Shown piece after piece: positions 46,628-54,828 of a stretch of 64,000 nucleotides of DNA (its first letter is position 1; each line of letters starts with the position of its first letter). The notes beneath the pieces are model-generated. The model did not search any database, had not been told where the DNA came from, and saw only the letters and a list, made by a program, of their open reading frames with translations. Where the stretch lies: positions 4,120,001 through 4,184,000 of the forward strand of contig NZ_CP126307.1 in assembly GCF_030144325.1 (NCBI RefSeq), written 5' to 3'. Position numbers and translations under genes: made by a program. The stretch comes from Bosea vestrisii (lineage in GTDB: Bacteria; Pseudomonadota; Alphaproteobacteria; Rhizobiales; Beijerinckiaceae).

Positions 46628-47473
46628 GTGAGCCGTGCCTACTATGCCCAACGAAAAGGGAAGATCTCGGGCCAATTCGATTTCCTCACTTTGAGGCAGT
46701 TGGCCGGATCCGTCTTTCATAAGCTGAAGCAAGACGGATTTTTCGACGAGAGCTTCGGATTCTATTGCGTCGATGCGGGGTCTGTTCCTGGCAAGCTGGG
46801 ACAGGACGTGGAGTTCACCGTGCATCTCAGGCTTGGGAAGCCCGATCTGTGGCCTTTCGTTGAGAGGGTATACGACTACGACGAAGATGACCTCTTCAGC
46901 GTGATGGAGTTCCTGTACGACCATGTTTCCAAGCCCATAAAGGGCCAGATGCACGACTTCGGCAATTGCGGGATGCACTGGGACGAGTTCGACGTCGAAG
47001 TGGGTCGAAAAGCGTTTCGCGAGCAGGTTAATTTGCTCCTCGCGAGATATGGAGATGGGTACGAACTCTCATCGGACGGCGAGATACTGGAGTTGGGTCC
47101 CGCAGGCGTGGCACCTCTCCTTAAGGCCGATATTCCGATTGCCGATGGCCATGTGCACGCCCGATTGCAGTCAGCGATCACGAAATTTCGCGAGCGGAAA
47201 TCCACGCCGGACGATCGGCGAGATGTCATCAGAGACCTCGCGGACGTACTCGAATATCTGCGGCCTCAGCTCAAAAAGGTCCTGACCAAAAAGGACGAGG
47301 CGGACTTGTTCCAGATCGCGAACGAGTTCGGCATCAGGCATCACAATCCGTCGCAGAAGACCAACTACGATCCCAACGTCTGGCTGAGCTGGATGTTCTA
47401 TTACTATCTGGCCACCATTCATGCGGGCATTCGTCTGGTCGAAAAGGCAGAAGCAAATGCGCCGGCAGACTAG
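46628..47473 (+). CDS. Unknown protein, possible helical C-terminal domain
   Basis: This 281-residue protein starts at GTG 46628. The N-terminal half is mixed (FHKLKQDGFFDESFGFYCVD, GQMHDFGNCGMHWDEFDVEV). The C-terminal ~100 residues are helical, with DVIRDLADVLEYLRPQLKKV, FGIRHHNPSQKTNYD and WMFYYYLATIHAGIRLVEKA. The RHHNP stretch in a helical bundle vaguely recalls HEPN-type RNase domains, but the Rx4-6H motif is not clean. Unknown function; it ends the plus-strand module. Confidence 0.6.
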   Translation: MSRAYYAQRKGKISGQFDFLTLRQLAGSVFHKLKQDGFFDESFGFYCVDAGSVPGKLGQDVEFTVHLRLGKPDLWPFVERVYDYDEDDLFSVMEFLYDHVSKPIKGQMHDFGNCGMHWDEFDVEVGRKAFREQVNLLLARYGDGYELSSDGEILELGPAGVAPLLKADIPIADGHVHARLQSAITKFRERKSTPDDRRDVIRDLADVLEYLRPQLKKVLTKKDEADLFQIANEFGIRHHNPSQKTNYDPNVWLSWMFYYYLATIHAGIRLVEKAEANAPAD

Positions 47474-48237
47474 GGGTGTTTCATCTTGGGCGAATTCACC
47501 GTCCCTAAGGACACGCCACGTCGGTGACGGCTTGAGAAAGGTAGGTCGGCTGTCGGGGTAGTCGCATTCGCCCGTATTGAGATCGAAGCCGCTCTCTGGC
47601 TGACACCGGGAATGTCGAGGCTAGCAGCTCATTTGAGCGCGGCGGACGCCTACTAATCGATGGCGCTTGCACCGTGGCGAGAAGCAGAACAACATCGCCG
47701 AACATCATTCGTACGATTGCCAATAGCCAAGAATCAATCGGCACGACAATCGGTTCAATGACAGCGGGTCTAGGGGGTACGTTCTCAGTCTACGTTCGCT
47801 GGCGGCTGTGTTCACATTTTTTGCAGTCTCGCCGGCTTGCGGGTTGCAGGTCCCGGAGAAGGATCCGCTAACCACCAACGACATTCCGGCCTTCGTGCCT
47901 CTCGATAGGCTGCGCCCTCTCTTCGGCGGCACAACAGGGCAAGCGCCGTCCCGGGTCCGTGAACTAACGGCAACTGCTTAAACGATTGGATTTTCGTGTT
48001 TTTTGTGCGCGAGTTCGCACCTCTGGCCGAATAAAGACCTCGAGATTTGCCCAGCCAGTCCATGACGACCGCAGGCTATGGGAGCGTCGCGGCATCGAAT
48101 GACAATTTGTTTCTTGAGACGCGACCTCTATAATCTCATGAGGCGCGTGCACTCACCCGCATCAGCGAGCTGCGGCGTATGCGGTATGCACTGAAGCTGA
48201 GCAACGCTGGCGAGCAGTCGCCAGCGCCTCACTTGCC
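47474..48237. other. Intergenic, no supported gene
   Basis: About 760 bases lie between the plus-strand unknown gene and the end of the Ubl operon on the minus strand. Several short frames exist on both strands with poor codon usage and no domain. It may be decayed coding sequence. No terminator or repeat stood out. Confidence 0.45.
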
Positions 48238-48644
48238 TTATCGGACAAACAGTCCCTTGAGCCAGTTCCAGAAGCGGATGAACCATCCGTCCTTGGCGTA
48301 CATGGCATCGTAATACGCCTTGCGACGCGCTTCCTCAGCCTGGCGACCGGCCATAATTCGCTCGGGCGTCCAGGTGCCGCACCATATGATCTCTCCCCGT
48401 CGATGACGTAATGAGACTTGCAGGCTTGCTGCCAGTTGCCGACGGAAGGCCACAGGCTTGGACCGCTGGCGGTTTCCTTCAAGCTCCACTCTGTCTCGCC
48501 GAGCGGCGTGCGGATCTTGGCACCGCAGCCGCACGCGCAGAGATGCGCCACCGCGCCATATTTCTCGGAGACGTAGAGGACTCCAGGCTCAAGCTGCTTG
48601 GGCATAAACTCAACGCGCTGAAGAGTGATGTTTTCAAGCTTCAT
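48238..48644 (-). CDS. DUF6527 protein of Ubl operon (frameshifted)
   Basis: From ATG 48644: FMPKQLEPGVLYVSEKYGAV then HLCACGCGAKIRTPLGETEW, a Cys-rich zinc-like site, and ACKSHYVIDG. The frame is lost at the C4 run 48394-48397. One added base continues GEIIWCGTWTPERIMAGRQ and ends FWNWLKGLFVR at 48238, exactly 135 residues. DUF6527 proteins accompany E1 and multi-ubiquitin-domain genes in bacterial ubiquitin-like operons. Their role is unsettled. The start overlaps the E1 stop by 11 nt. Probably intact in the organism. Confidence 0.78.
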
Positions 48645-49842
48645 TGAGTTCTGACCGCGTTGCAATTTTGCCATCAGCGAGATCGAACAGAAAATGAAAG
48701 TCCGGCGTCTTCTCGACGTAGAACCCTTTCAGTCGCTTAAACTTCATGACCGCCATCGCCGCATTCAAGGCGTTCAACTCGCCGATCTGGATGTTCACCC
48801 GGTATTCCTCGTTCTGCCGGTCGGTCAGCTCTGCGAGGTCCTTTGCTCTCACTGCTGCCGCGGTCTCGGGCGCGTAATAGGTTGCCCGCATCATACCAGA
48901 GAGCGCACCGTGCTTGCGGTTTAGCCCCATGCCCACGTCGATGAATGGGATGTCGAGCGCGATCAGCAAGTCAAAGATGCCCGCGCGAGAACTGCCCTTG
49001 TCCACGCAGACGAAGGCGAAGGTGACGCCCTCGAAGTCGGCGGCACTGGACGCATCAATGAACTTCGCTTCCAGCTTCAGACCATGACGGAGATTGTAGT
49101 ACCGGGCCTGATACATATCGGCCTTCGACAGGTTGAACTCGTTATGCTCGAACCGCCCTGGCGAGCGGAAGGCGTTGTGAACGTGAAACGGATCGCGGTC
49201 GAAACCGCGGATCTCTTTAACAGGCGTCTTGGCCAGAAAGTCGAGCGTGTAAGCTCCGGTGCCGCCCAAGCCGATGATTGCCACGACCTCGCCGTGAAAC
49301 TTCGCGGACAATCCGGTGATTTCCGCACGGCTGGTCATGGTGTCGTGGATCTTGAATATGGCGTCCTCGGCAGCCTTTTCGACGGCCCGGTACGTCAGCG
49401 GCTCCTTTCGGCCGGGATACATCGCCATCGCGGGACCGGAAATGATCCCGACATAGCTCTCGATCTTGTCGAAGAAATTATCAAACCCGACCAGCTGACC
49501 GTTCACGCGCGGCTTGTTTGAGAAGCTGCGCTGCACGACCACATCAGATGCCTCCGCACTCAGCGTCAGAGTCGTCGGCCCGCCCGCGAGATTGCCGATC
49601 TGACCGCCATCCATGTTGTAGGGATGAGAGCCTGCGAAGAAGATCTGATGATCGTCCTGGCGGACGTGCTCATTGTCGGTGAACACCAACTTGGTGACGA
49701 TGGCGCCAAGTTGGTACGCACGGTTCGTGTCGAGATAGGGGACATCGCGAACGATCAGATACTCGCTGTCGAAACCGACCGCGTACCCCTTCTCGACCAG
49801 ACGACGGATATCGTCGTTATGACTGACCAGTTTCTGAAACAC
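48634..49842 (-). CDS. E1-like ThiF-family ubiquitin-activating protein
   Basis: In this 402-residue protein the first ~150 residues form an operon-specific N-terminal region (FQKLVSHNDDIRRLVEKGYA, DHQIFFAGSHPYNMDGG). The ThiF/MoeB adenylation fold follows: VVAIIGLGGTGAYTLDFLA (nucleotide loop), EIRGFDRDPFHVHNAFRSPG with the Asp that orients ATP/Mg, and FAFVCVDKGSSRAGIF, whose Cys is a candidate thioester site. It would adenylate the C-terminus of the upstream beta-grasp protein. It overlaps the Ubl gene by 26 nt and DUF6527 by 11 nt. Confidence 0.85.
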   Translation of the reverse strand: MFQKLVSHNDDIRRLVEKGYAVGFDSEYLIVRDVPYLDTNRAYQLGAIVTKLVFTDNEHVRQDDHQIFFAGSHPYNMDGGQIGNLAGGPTTLTLSAEASDVVVQRSFSNKPRVNGQLVGFDNFFDKIESYVGIISGPAMAMYPGRKEPLTYRAVEKAAEDAIFKIHDTMTSRAEITGLSAKFHGEVVAIIGLGGTGAYTLDFLAKTPVKEIRGFDRDPFHVHNAFRSPGRFEHNEFNLSKADMYQARYYNLRHGLKLEAKFIDASSAADFEGVTFAFVCVDKGSSRAGIFDLLIALDIPFIDVGMGLNRKHGALSGMMRATYYAPETAAAVRAKDLAELTDRQNEEYRVNIQIGELNALNAAMAVMKFKRLKGFYVEKTPDFHFLFDLADGKIATRSELNEA

Positions 49843-50533
49843 TGAAGATCATCCCATCTTTGACACGCACCGTCTCACCCTTGGCCAGAACGCCCTCGGG
49901 CCGATTGTTGGGGCCGTTGGTGTATTTCACCGAATAGGTGATCTCCGGATGCTGGGCGTAGTTGGGCACCTCCAGCGTGACGACTTCGTCGTAGCTGATC
50001 TTGTTCTTCGTCCAGCTATGCGGCGTGCCCTCGACGATGATGGTCACGCTCGCCTTGGCCGGACGGGTCTTGAGCTTCTCGACACCGTCACCGGCCAGAC
50101 GCACATCTTCGTCATCATCAATGACCTTGTCGGGCTGGTCTTCGCGTTCCAGCAGCAGCTCGGTATCGGCGTTGTCTTTAGCGATCAGCTGCTTGATGTA
50201 GCGGCCCTTGAGCGTCTTGAGCGGCCAGACCATGCTCAGGCCATCGACGAAGAAGCGATGCGTGCCATCACCGCGGATCACGAAGAAGCGGTTCCCCCTC
50301 TTCAGATCGGCAAGCTCAGTCGGCCGCAGTTCTTCAAGCTCGAGATTGGCGAGCTGATGAAGCACTACGAACTCGGTGATCGGATGCGCCCCGTACGCTT
50401 CCGCAATCTGCCCGCCCGTGACCTTGCGGTCGTCGAACGAGAAGATGCGGAAGTTGAAAGACTCATCGGCGATCTGCGCCGCAGTCAGGTTCTGATTCCC
50501 GGAGATCAGCTCCGGCGCGTCTGCAATGCTCAT
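49817..50533 (-). CDS. Multi-ubiquitin-domain (triple beta-grasp) protein
   Basis: This 238-residue protein has three successive beta-grasp-like units: ~25-87 (FNFRIFSFDDRKVTGGQIAE to FVVLHQLANLELEEL), ~90-160 (THRFFVDGLSMVWPLKTLKG) and ~163-238 (SVTIIVEGTPHSWTKNKISY, EITYSVKYTNGPNNRPEG, GMIFSVSETGQS). Each opens with the Ubl beta-hairpin followed by a helix, as in the multi-ubiquitin family. The C-terminus is not a bare Gly-Gly. It is the first gene of the minus-strand Ubl-E1-DUF6527 operon. Whether it conjugates to targets or assembles into filaments is unknown. Confidence 0.85.
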   Translation of the reverse strand: MSIADAPELISGNQNLTAAQIADESFNFRIFSFDDRKVTGGQIAEAYGAHPITEFVVLHQLANLELEELRPTELADLKRGNRFFVIRGDGTHRFFVDGLSMVWPLKTLKGRYIKQLIAKDNADTELLLEREDQPDKVIDDDEDVRLAGDGVEKLKTRPAKASVTIIVEGTPHSWTKNKISYDEVVTLEVPNYAQHPEITYSVKYTNGPNNRPEGVLAKGETVRVKDGMIFSVSETGQS

Positions 50534-50683
50534 TTTGTAATCTCCTTGTCGTTAGTGCTCTTCGTTGCGCAGCGAACCGCCTCGGCGATCGGTCATCGAT
50601 TTCGTCCTTTGAACTGAATGCAGGCCAGGATCAGCCCGCCGGCTGAATGGAGGACCGCACCGGATGGTGCGGCCGCGTGGTGA

Positions 50684-50904
50684 TCATCCCTTCGGGGGAA
50701 GGGATCGTTGCCATAGGAGTTCGCGTCCCGGATACGGCCGTCGGGACGATGGATGATCGCTTCGCCCCGCTCCCGAATGGCCGTACCGCGTGCCGCTTCG
50801 TTCGCCTGAGCCTGGGTGTCGTGGACCGTGCCGGCCCGCGACGTCCCTTCGCGTCTGGTTGCCCACCCGTTCTCGTGGGGGACGACGTGAATGCGCTTTG
50901 ACAA
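50684..50904 (-). CDS. DUF2188 protein (frameshifted at last residues)
   Basis: From TTG 50904 (AAGGA upstream): SKRIHVVPHENGWATRREG, then VHDTQAQANEAARGTAIRER and DGRIRDANSYGNDPFP, the full DUF2188 pattern. Adding one base at the G5 run 50694-50698 gives the family-typical ending PPKG followed by a stop at 50684 (73 residues). Without it the frame runs on aberrantly to 50593. Function of the family is unknown. It lies between the Ubl operon and a divergent XRE regulator. Confidence 0.7.
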
Positions 50905-50989
50905 GTTCTTAGTCCTTCTGCTCGCCGCAGCCAGGCCCTCGCCCAGCCGACGCATATAGGGTTCCCGAGAACCACATTGGTGTCAATAA

Positions 50990-51005
50990 AAACATTACAA
51001 TGTTT
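50990..51005. promoter_or_regulatory. XRE operator candidate
   Basis: The palindrome AAACATT-AC-AATGTTT lies in the 161-bp AT-rich gap between the divergent DUF2188 gene and the xre gene, with a second partial copy (GTATTACAATCATTT) just downstream. TTGACA at 51031 could be a -35 for xre. Autoregulation is plausible. Confidence 0.5.
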
Positions 51006-51065
51006 GTATTACAATCATTTGTTTGCGAGTTTGACACAGCAACCCGACTGATCCAAACATCAAAT

Positions 51066-51404
51066 ATGTCGAATGATCCGCGGTACACCGCCTTCGGAGA
51101 AGCCATGGCTCTGCGACGCGAGCAACTGAAGATGACCCAGGCGCAGCTGGCGTCACGGGTCGGGCTTTCACGGGCCTCGATTGCAAACATTGAGCGTGGT
51201 CGGCAAAACGTGCTCTTGCATCATGCCTGCGACATAGCCTCAGCCCTTGGCTTGTCGCAGGTCGGCGACCTCCTTCCAGTCGAGTCCAAACCGTCCCTGG
51301 AGGATCAAGTTCTTGCGCTTTCAGAAGCGGTCAGCCCGAAGGCGAAAGCGCAGATCAGCGACCTTATCGCGACCGCCGTCGCCACTGCCAAAGCAAAGTC
51401 GTGA
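51066..51404 (+). CDS. XRE family helix-turn-helix regulator
   Basis: In this 112-residue protein residues ~10-65 form the Cro/CI-type HTH: AMALRREQLKMTQAQLASRV and GLSRASIANIERGRQNVLLH. ATG 51066 is chosen; an in-frame start at 51000 lies in the operator. The stop overlaps the GTG of the ImmA-like protease gene, the usual XRE-ImmA pairing in which the protease relieves repression. Confidence 0.9.
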   Translation: MSNDPRYTAFGEAMALRREQLKMTQAQLASRVGLSRASIANIERGRQNVLLHHACDIASALGLSQVGDLLPVESKPSLEDQVLALSEAVSPKAKAQISDLIATAVATAKAKS

Positions 51405-51916
51405 GTGTCGTCGAAGCCCGCGCCGCCGCGCGTACGATCATCGCCGAGTTTCCGGTTCGCGCAGCGCCCGTTCCTGTCGAACGGATCGTGAAGGCTCGGG
51501 GTATCGTCTTGCAGTACGCGCCGCTCGCAGACGAGCTCTCCGGCATGGCTTATATCCGTGACGGAGTGCGGATAATCGGGGTGAACGCTCTCCATCACCC
51601 CAACCGGCAGCGGTTTACCATCGCGCATGAACTCGCCCATCACGAACTTCACCCCGAGCAACTGCGGGAAGAAGTTCATCTCGACAAGGCCTTCCGCGTA
51701 ATGATGCGGGATGACGTCGCTGCTCAGGGCGTCGATTTGTGGGAGATCGAGGCCAATGCCTTCGCAGCCGAGCTCCTCATGCCGCATGCGTTTTTAAAGG
51801 ACGTCGTCGATCCGGTCGGGCTAGACCTTGACGACGATGAACGGCTCGAATCGCTGGCTCGTAAGTTTCGGGTGAGCACGTCGGCACTGCGCTACCGACT
51901 GGGCGTACGTGGGTAA
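51401..51916 (+). CDS. ImmA/IrrE-family metallopeptidase
   Basis: This 171-residue gluzincin-like protease has HExxH at residues 76-80 in RFTIAHELAHHELHPEQ. The third ligand region is WEIEANAFAAELLMPHAF, the family signature. It is translationally coupled to the XRE gene. ImmA-type proteases cleave or inactivate the partner repressor on DNA damage or other signals. The target here is presumably the adjacent XRE protein. Confidence 0.92.
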   Translation: MSVVEARAAARTIIAEFPVRAAPVPVERIVKARGIVLQYAPLADELSGMAYIRDGVRIIGVNALHHPNRQRFTIAHELAHHELHPEQLREEVHLDKAFRVMMRDDVAAQGVDLWEIEANAFAAELLMPHAFLKDVVDPVGLDLDDDERLESLARKFRVSTSALRYRLGVRG

Positions 51917-51921
51917 ACCCG

Positions 51922-53343
51922 ATGACCGGCTTCGTCTTCTTCGACACCGAGACGACGGGGCTCCGGAAAGGTTTCGACCAGATTGTGCATTTTGCGGCCA
52001 TCCGCACTGATCACGAGTTGAATGAGATCGATCGTTTCGAGGCGCGGTCGCGGCTGCAGCCGCACGTCGTTCCCCATCCGAAGGCTCTGCTGACCAACGG
52101 CTTGCCAATCGCCGCGCTGCTAGACCCGAACCTGCCCTCCCACTACGCGATGACATGCGCGATAGCGCGTAAGATCGCGGAGTGGTCGCCAGCGATTTTC
52201 GTGGGCTACAACTCCATCGCATTTGACGAGGAAATGCTGCGCCACGGCTTCTTTCAGTCGCTCCACGACCCCTACCCGACGAGCCGTCCCGGCAATGGAC
52301 GGGCTGACGCTCTCGCTCTCGCGCTTGCGGCCTTTGCCCTCCCGCCGCACTGTCTCGCGGCACCAGAAGGCATAGGCGGGCGCCGAAGCTTCAAGCTCGC
52401 GGATATCGCGCCCGCCAATGGGCTCCACCATACCAGCGCGCACAACGCTCTCGCAGATGTAGAAGTCACGCTGGAGCTGTGCCGTCTCGTTCGCGCCAAG
52501 GCCGACGACGTCTGGCAGCGCTTTCAACGGTTCTCCAACAAGTCGGTCGTCTCTCAGTTCGTCGAGACAGAAGACGGCTTCGTCCTGACCGAATTCTTTG
52601 GCGGCGGGCAGGCGGTCCATCGACCCGTCGTTCTGATCGGTCGGCCGCCCGGCAATCCCAATGGTCGTTTCTGCTTGGACCTTTCCATTGATCCCGATCG
52701 CTTGGGGTCGATGTCGGACGAGGAGATGATTGTGGAGATTTGCCGGAAAGGGACACCGGTGCGCCGGCTTGCAGTCAACGGCGGCCCCGCGCTGACGGAG
52801 CTGTGGGCGGCACCGGAGGAACTCTTGGGAGGCCTGGATCTCGATACGGCCGAAAATCGCGCCCGTCGCGTAAAGAGCGATCCCAATCTTTGTGCGCGGA
52901 TCGTCGCCGTCTACACGGGATCGTGGAGTGAACGTGAGCCATCACCGCTACCCGAGCTGCGGCTTTACGACGGCTTCCCCTGCGACGCCGACAAACAGCG
53001 GATGCAGGCCTTCCACGAAGCGTCGCGTCAGGAACGGCTCGAAATCATTGCGCGCTTTGAAGACCCGCGCCTCGCGGTCTTCGGGCGCCGCCTCCTTCAC
53101 GCCGAACATCGCGGCAGTCTTTCGGAAACTGAAAGACGGCAAGCCGATCTGGACCTCGCCGATCGCCTTCTTGATGACCGTGGCGGCCCGCTGACACTCC
53201 CCGAAGCGGTGAAGGAGATCGACGCTATCGCAGCAACCGATCAACATATGACTTCAGCATTGTTGAATGACTATCGCCGTTGGCTTGTCTCGAAAATCGA
53301 GCGCGTGGAAAGATTTCGGACAGCCCCAAGTGATTGCGTCTAA
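51922..53343 (+). CDS. Exodeoxyribonuclease I-like DEDDh nuclease
   Basis: In this 473-residue protein the N-terminal DEDDh exonuclease has VFFDTETTG (Asp8, Glu10), VGYNSIAFDEEMLRHGFF and HNALADVEVTLELC (His/Asp). The large C-terminal part contains the SH3-like and helical regions expected for ExoI (SbcB), e.g. FCLDLSIDPDRLGSMSDEE. It degrades single-stranded DNA 3' to 5'. It starts 5 nt after the ImmA gene, so all three genes are one operon. This is probably an island-borne paralogue that is damage- or phage-inducible; that is inference. Confidence 0.88.
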   Translation: MTGFVFFDTETTGLRKGFDQIVHFAAIRTDHELNEIDRFEARSRLQPHVVPHPKALLTNGLPIAALLDPNLPSHYAMTCAIARKIAEWSPAIFVGYNSIAFDEEMLRHGFFQSLHDPYPTSRPGNGRADALALALAAFALPPHCLAAPEGIGGRRSFKLADIAPANGLHHTSAHNALADVEVTLELCRLVRAKADDVWQRFQRFSNKSVVSQFVETEDGFVLTEFFGGGQAVHRPVVLIGRPPGNPNGRFCLDLSIDPDRLGSMSDEEMIVEICRKGTPVRRLAVNGGPALTELWAAPEELLGGLDLDTAENRARRVKSDPNLCARIVAVYTGSWSEREPSPLPELRLYDGFPCDADKQRMQAFHEASRQERLEIIARFEDPRLAVFGRRLLHAEHRGSLSETERRQADLDLADRLLDDRGGPLTLPEAVKEIDAIAATDQHMTSALLNDYRRWLVSKIERVERFRTAPSDCV

Positions 53344-53780
53344 GCCAAGCGTCGGAGAGAGACGAAAGCTCCGCGGCCTGAATTCCATAGCCTGGCTACG
53401 GCAAAGGACCTTTTTGGCACCCGGCTTCTCCCCGGCTCGCGGTATCGGCGATCAAGTGGTCAGTCTGCTCATTCAAAGAGCAAGGCACATAGGAGGGTGC
53501 GCCCAGCCACGCGCGCAATCCCGATAGCCGCAATGGCGACTTCCTTTGGATCGAGCCACAAAGGCGACCGGTCGGAAGCGCTGAATCTGTGCGCAAAACA
53601 GAAGCGGCATGATGTCGTGCCCTGTTCGTTCTACCTTGGCGTTGTTTAGCGGGAAACCAGCGCTACGCCCTTATAATGGAATGCTGGTCCCAGCTTGTCA
53701 GCGTGATCGGACATTCGAGGATTGTATTTGATCGTCGGCGCGCGCGATCATCCGGCAGACCTCCGCCGGGCACGCCTCGA
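53344..53780. other. Intergenic, probable right part of island
   Basis: About 437 bases with no supported gene. Chromosome-like codon usage resumes at the LysR gene. I found no third copy of the element-end repeat and no comM 3' half, so the island's right border is not defined here. Confidence 0.45.
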
Positions 53781-54683
53781 ATGAATTTGCTGTATTTCTC
53801 CGCCTTTCGCGCCGTCATGCTCACCGGCACGGTCAGCGCTGCGGCCGAACTCCTCGGTCGCAGCCAGCCCGCCGTCAGCCGCCTGCTCGACAAACTCGAA
53901 GGCGAGCTCGGCGTCACGCTGTTCGAGCGGCGGCGCGGCCTGGTCACCCCGACTTCGGTGGCGCAGCTCCTGCTCGACGAGATCGAGCGGGCCTATGTTT
54001 CGCTGGATGCCTTGAAAAGCTTCGCTGCCCGGGTGGCGGAAGGCGAGAACAGTCGGATCGACTTGGCCATCATCCCGGCACTCGCCTCGGGGTTCGTCCC
54101 TCGGCTGCTCGGAACGTTCCGCAGCGATTGGCCCAACACCAAGATCCTTCTGAACGTGACGCTGTCCGCGAAGATCGAGGATTGGGCCGCTTCGCAGCAA
54201 ATCGATTTCGGCCTCGCCGAGACGCCGTTCCGCCGATCCGGCTTCCGCATCGATACTTTCAGCGACACCCCCTACATCGCGGCGGTTCCGGCCGGTCATC
54301 CGCTTGCCGACAAGGCCCGCATCGGGCCGGCGGACCTCGTCGACGTCCCTTTCATCTCCTGGGCGTCGCTGACCTCGGCCGGGCAGCTGGTCGCGCAGGC
54401 TTTCCGCTCGTGCGGCGTGAAATACGATGCGGCCTACGAGACGACCGTTTCGTCGATGGCCTACGAGATGGTCAAGAACGGCGTCGGCATCGGTTTGATC
54501 GACCCCTACACGGCGGTGGGCGAGCTCGACGAGCGCGTTCGGCTGATCCCTTTCGCTCCCGCCATCCCATGCAACGTCGCTCTGCTTCGACCGGAATCGC
54601 GGCCGGCGAATCGCGCCGTCGATGCGTTGCTGGATCTCATGGCCACCGAGCGCGACCGGCTGATGAAGCTGTTGCCACGGTAA
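53781..54683 (+). CDS. LysR family transcriptional regulator
   Basis: In this 300-residue LTTR the N-terminal winged helix has LYFSAFRAVMLTGTVSAAAE and QPAVSRLLDKLEGELGVTLF. The effector domain contains IDFGLAETPF, AAVPAGHPLADKARI and MVKNGVGIGLIDPY. ATG 53781 matches the family start; the in-frame extension to 53676 is unnecessary. It precedes and probably activates the catabolic operon at 54829-63340. Confidence 0.92.
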   Translation: MNLLYFSAFRAVMLTGTVSAAAELLGRSQPAVSRLLDKLEGELGVTLFERRRGLVTPTSVAQLLLDEIERAYVSLDALKSFAARVAEGENSRIDLAIIPALASGFVPRLLGTFRSDWPNTKILLNVTLSAKIEDWAASQQIDFGLAETPFRRSGFRIDTFSDTPYIAAVPAGHPLADKARIGPADLVDVPFISWASLTSAGQLVAQAFRSCGVKYDAAYETTVSSMAYEMVKNGVGIGLIDPYTAVGELDERVRLIPFAPAIPCNVALLRPESRPANRAVDALLDLMATERDRLMKLLPR

Positions 54684-54828
54684 CAGTACGTCGGTGGTCA
54701 GCTTGCCGCGCCAGCCGCCTCCGGTATGCGGTTTTTGTATAACGATCGCCGATCATTCTATTTTGAACATTTCAAATTAGACGATTTACTCCCGTCAGTG
54801 TCTCAACGACCGCAACTGCGACGGGGCC

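Noticed and set aside
47474..48160. Several 60-85-residue frames as small genes
   Set aside because: Poor codon usage, no ribosome sites, no recognisable motifs.
18405..53780. CRISPR array or cas genes in the defence island
   Set aside because: No regularly spaced direct repeats and no Cas motifs seen.
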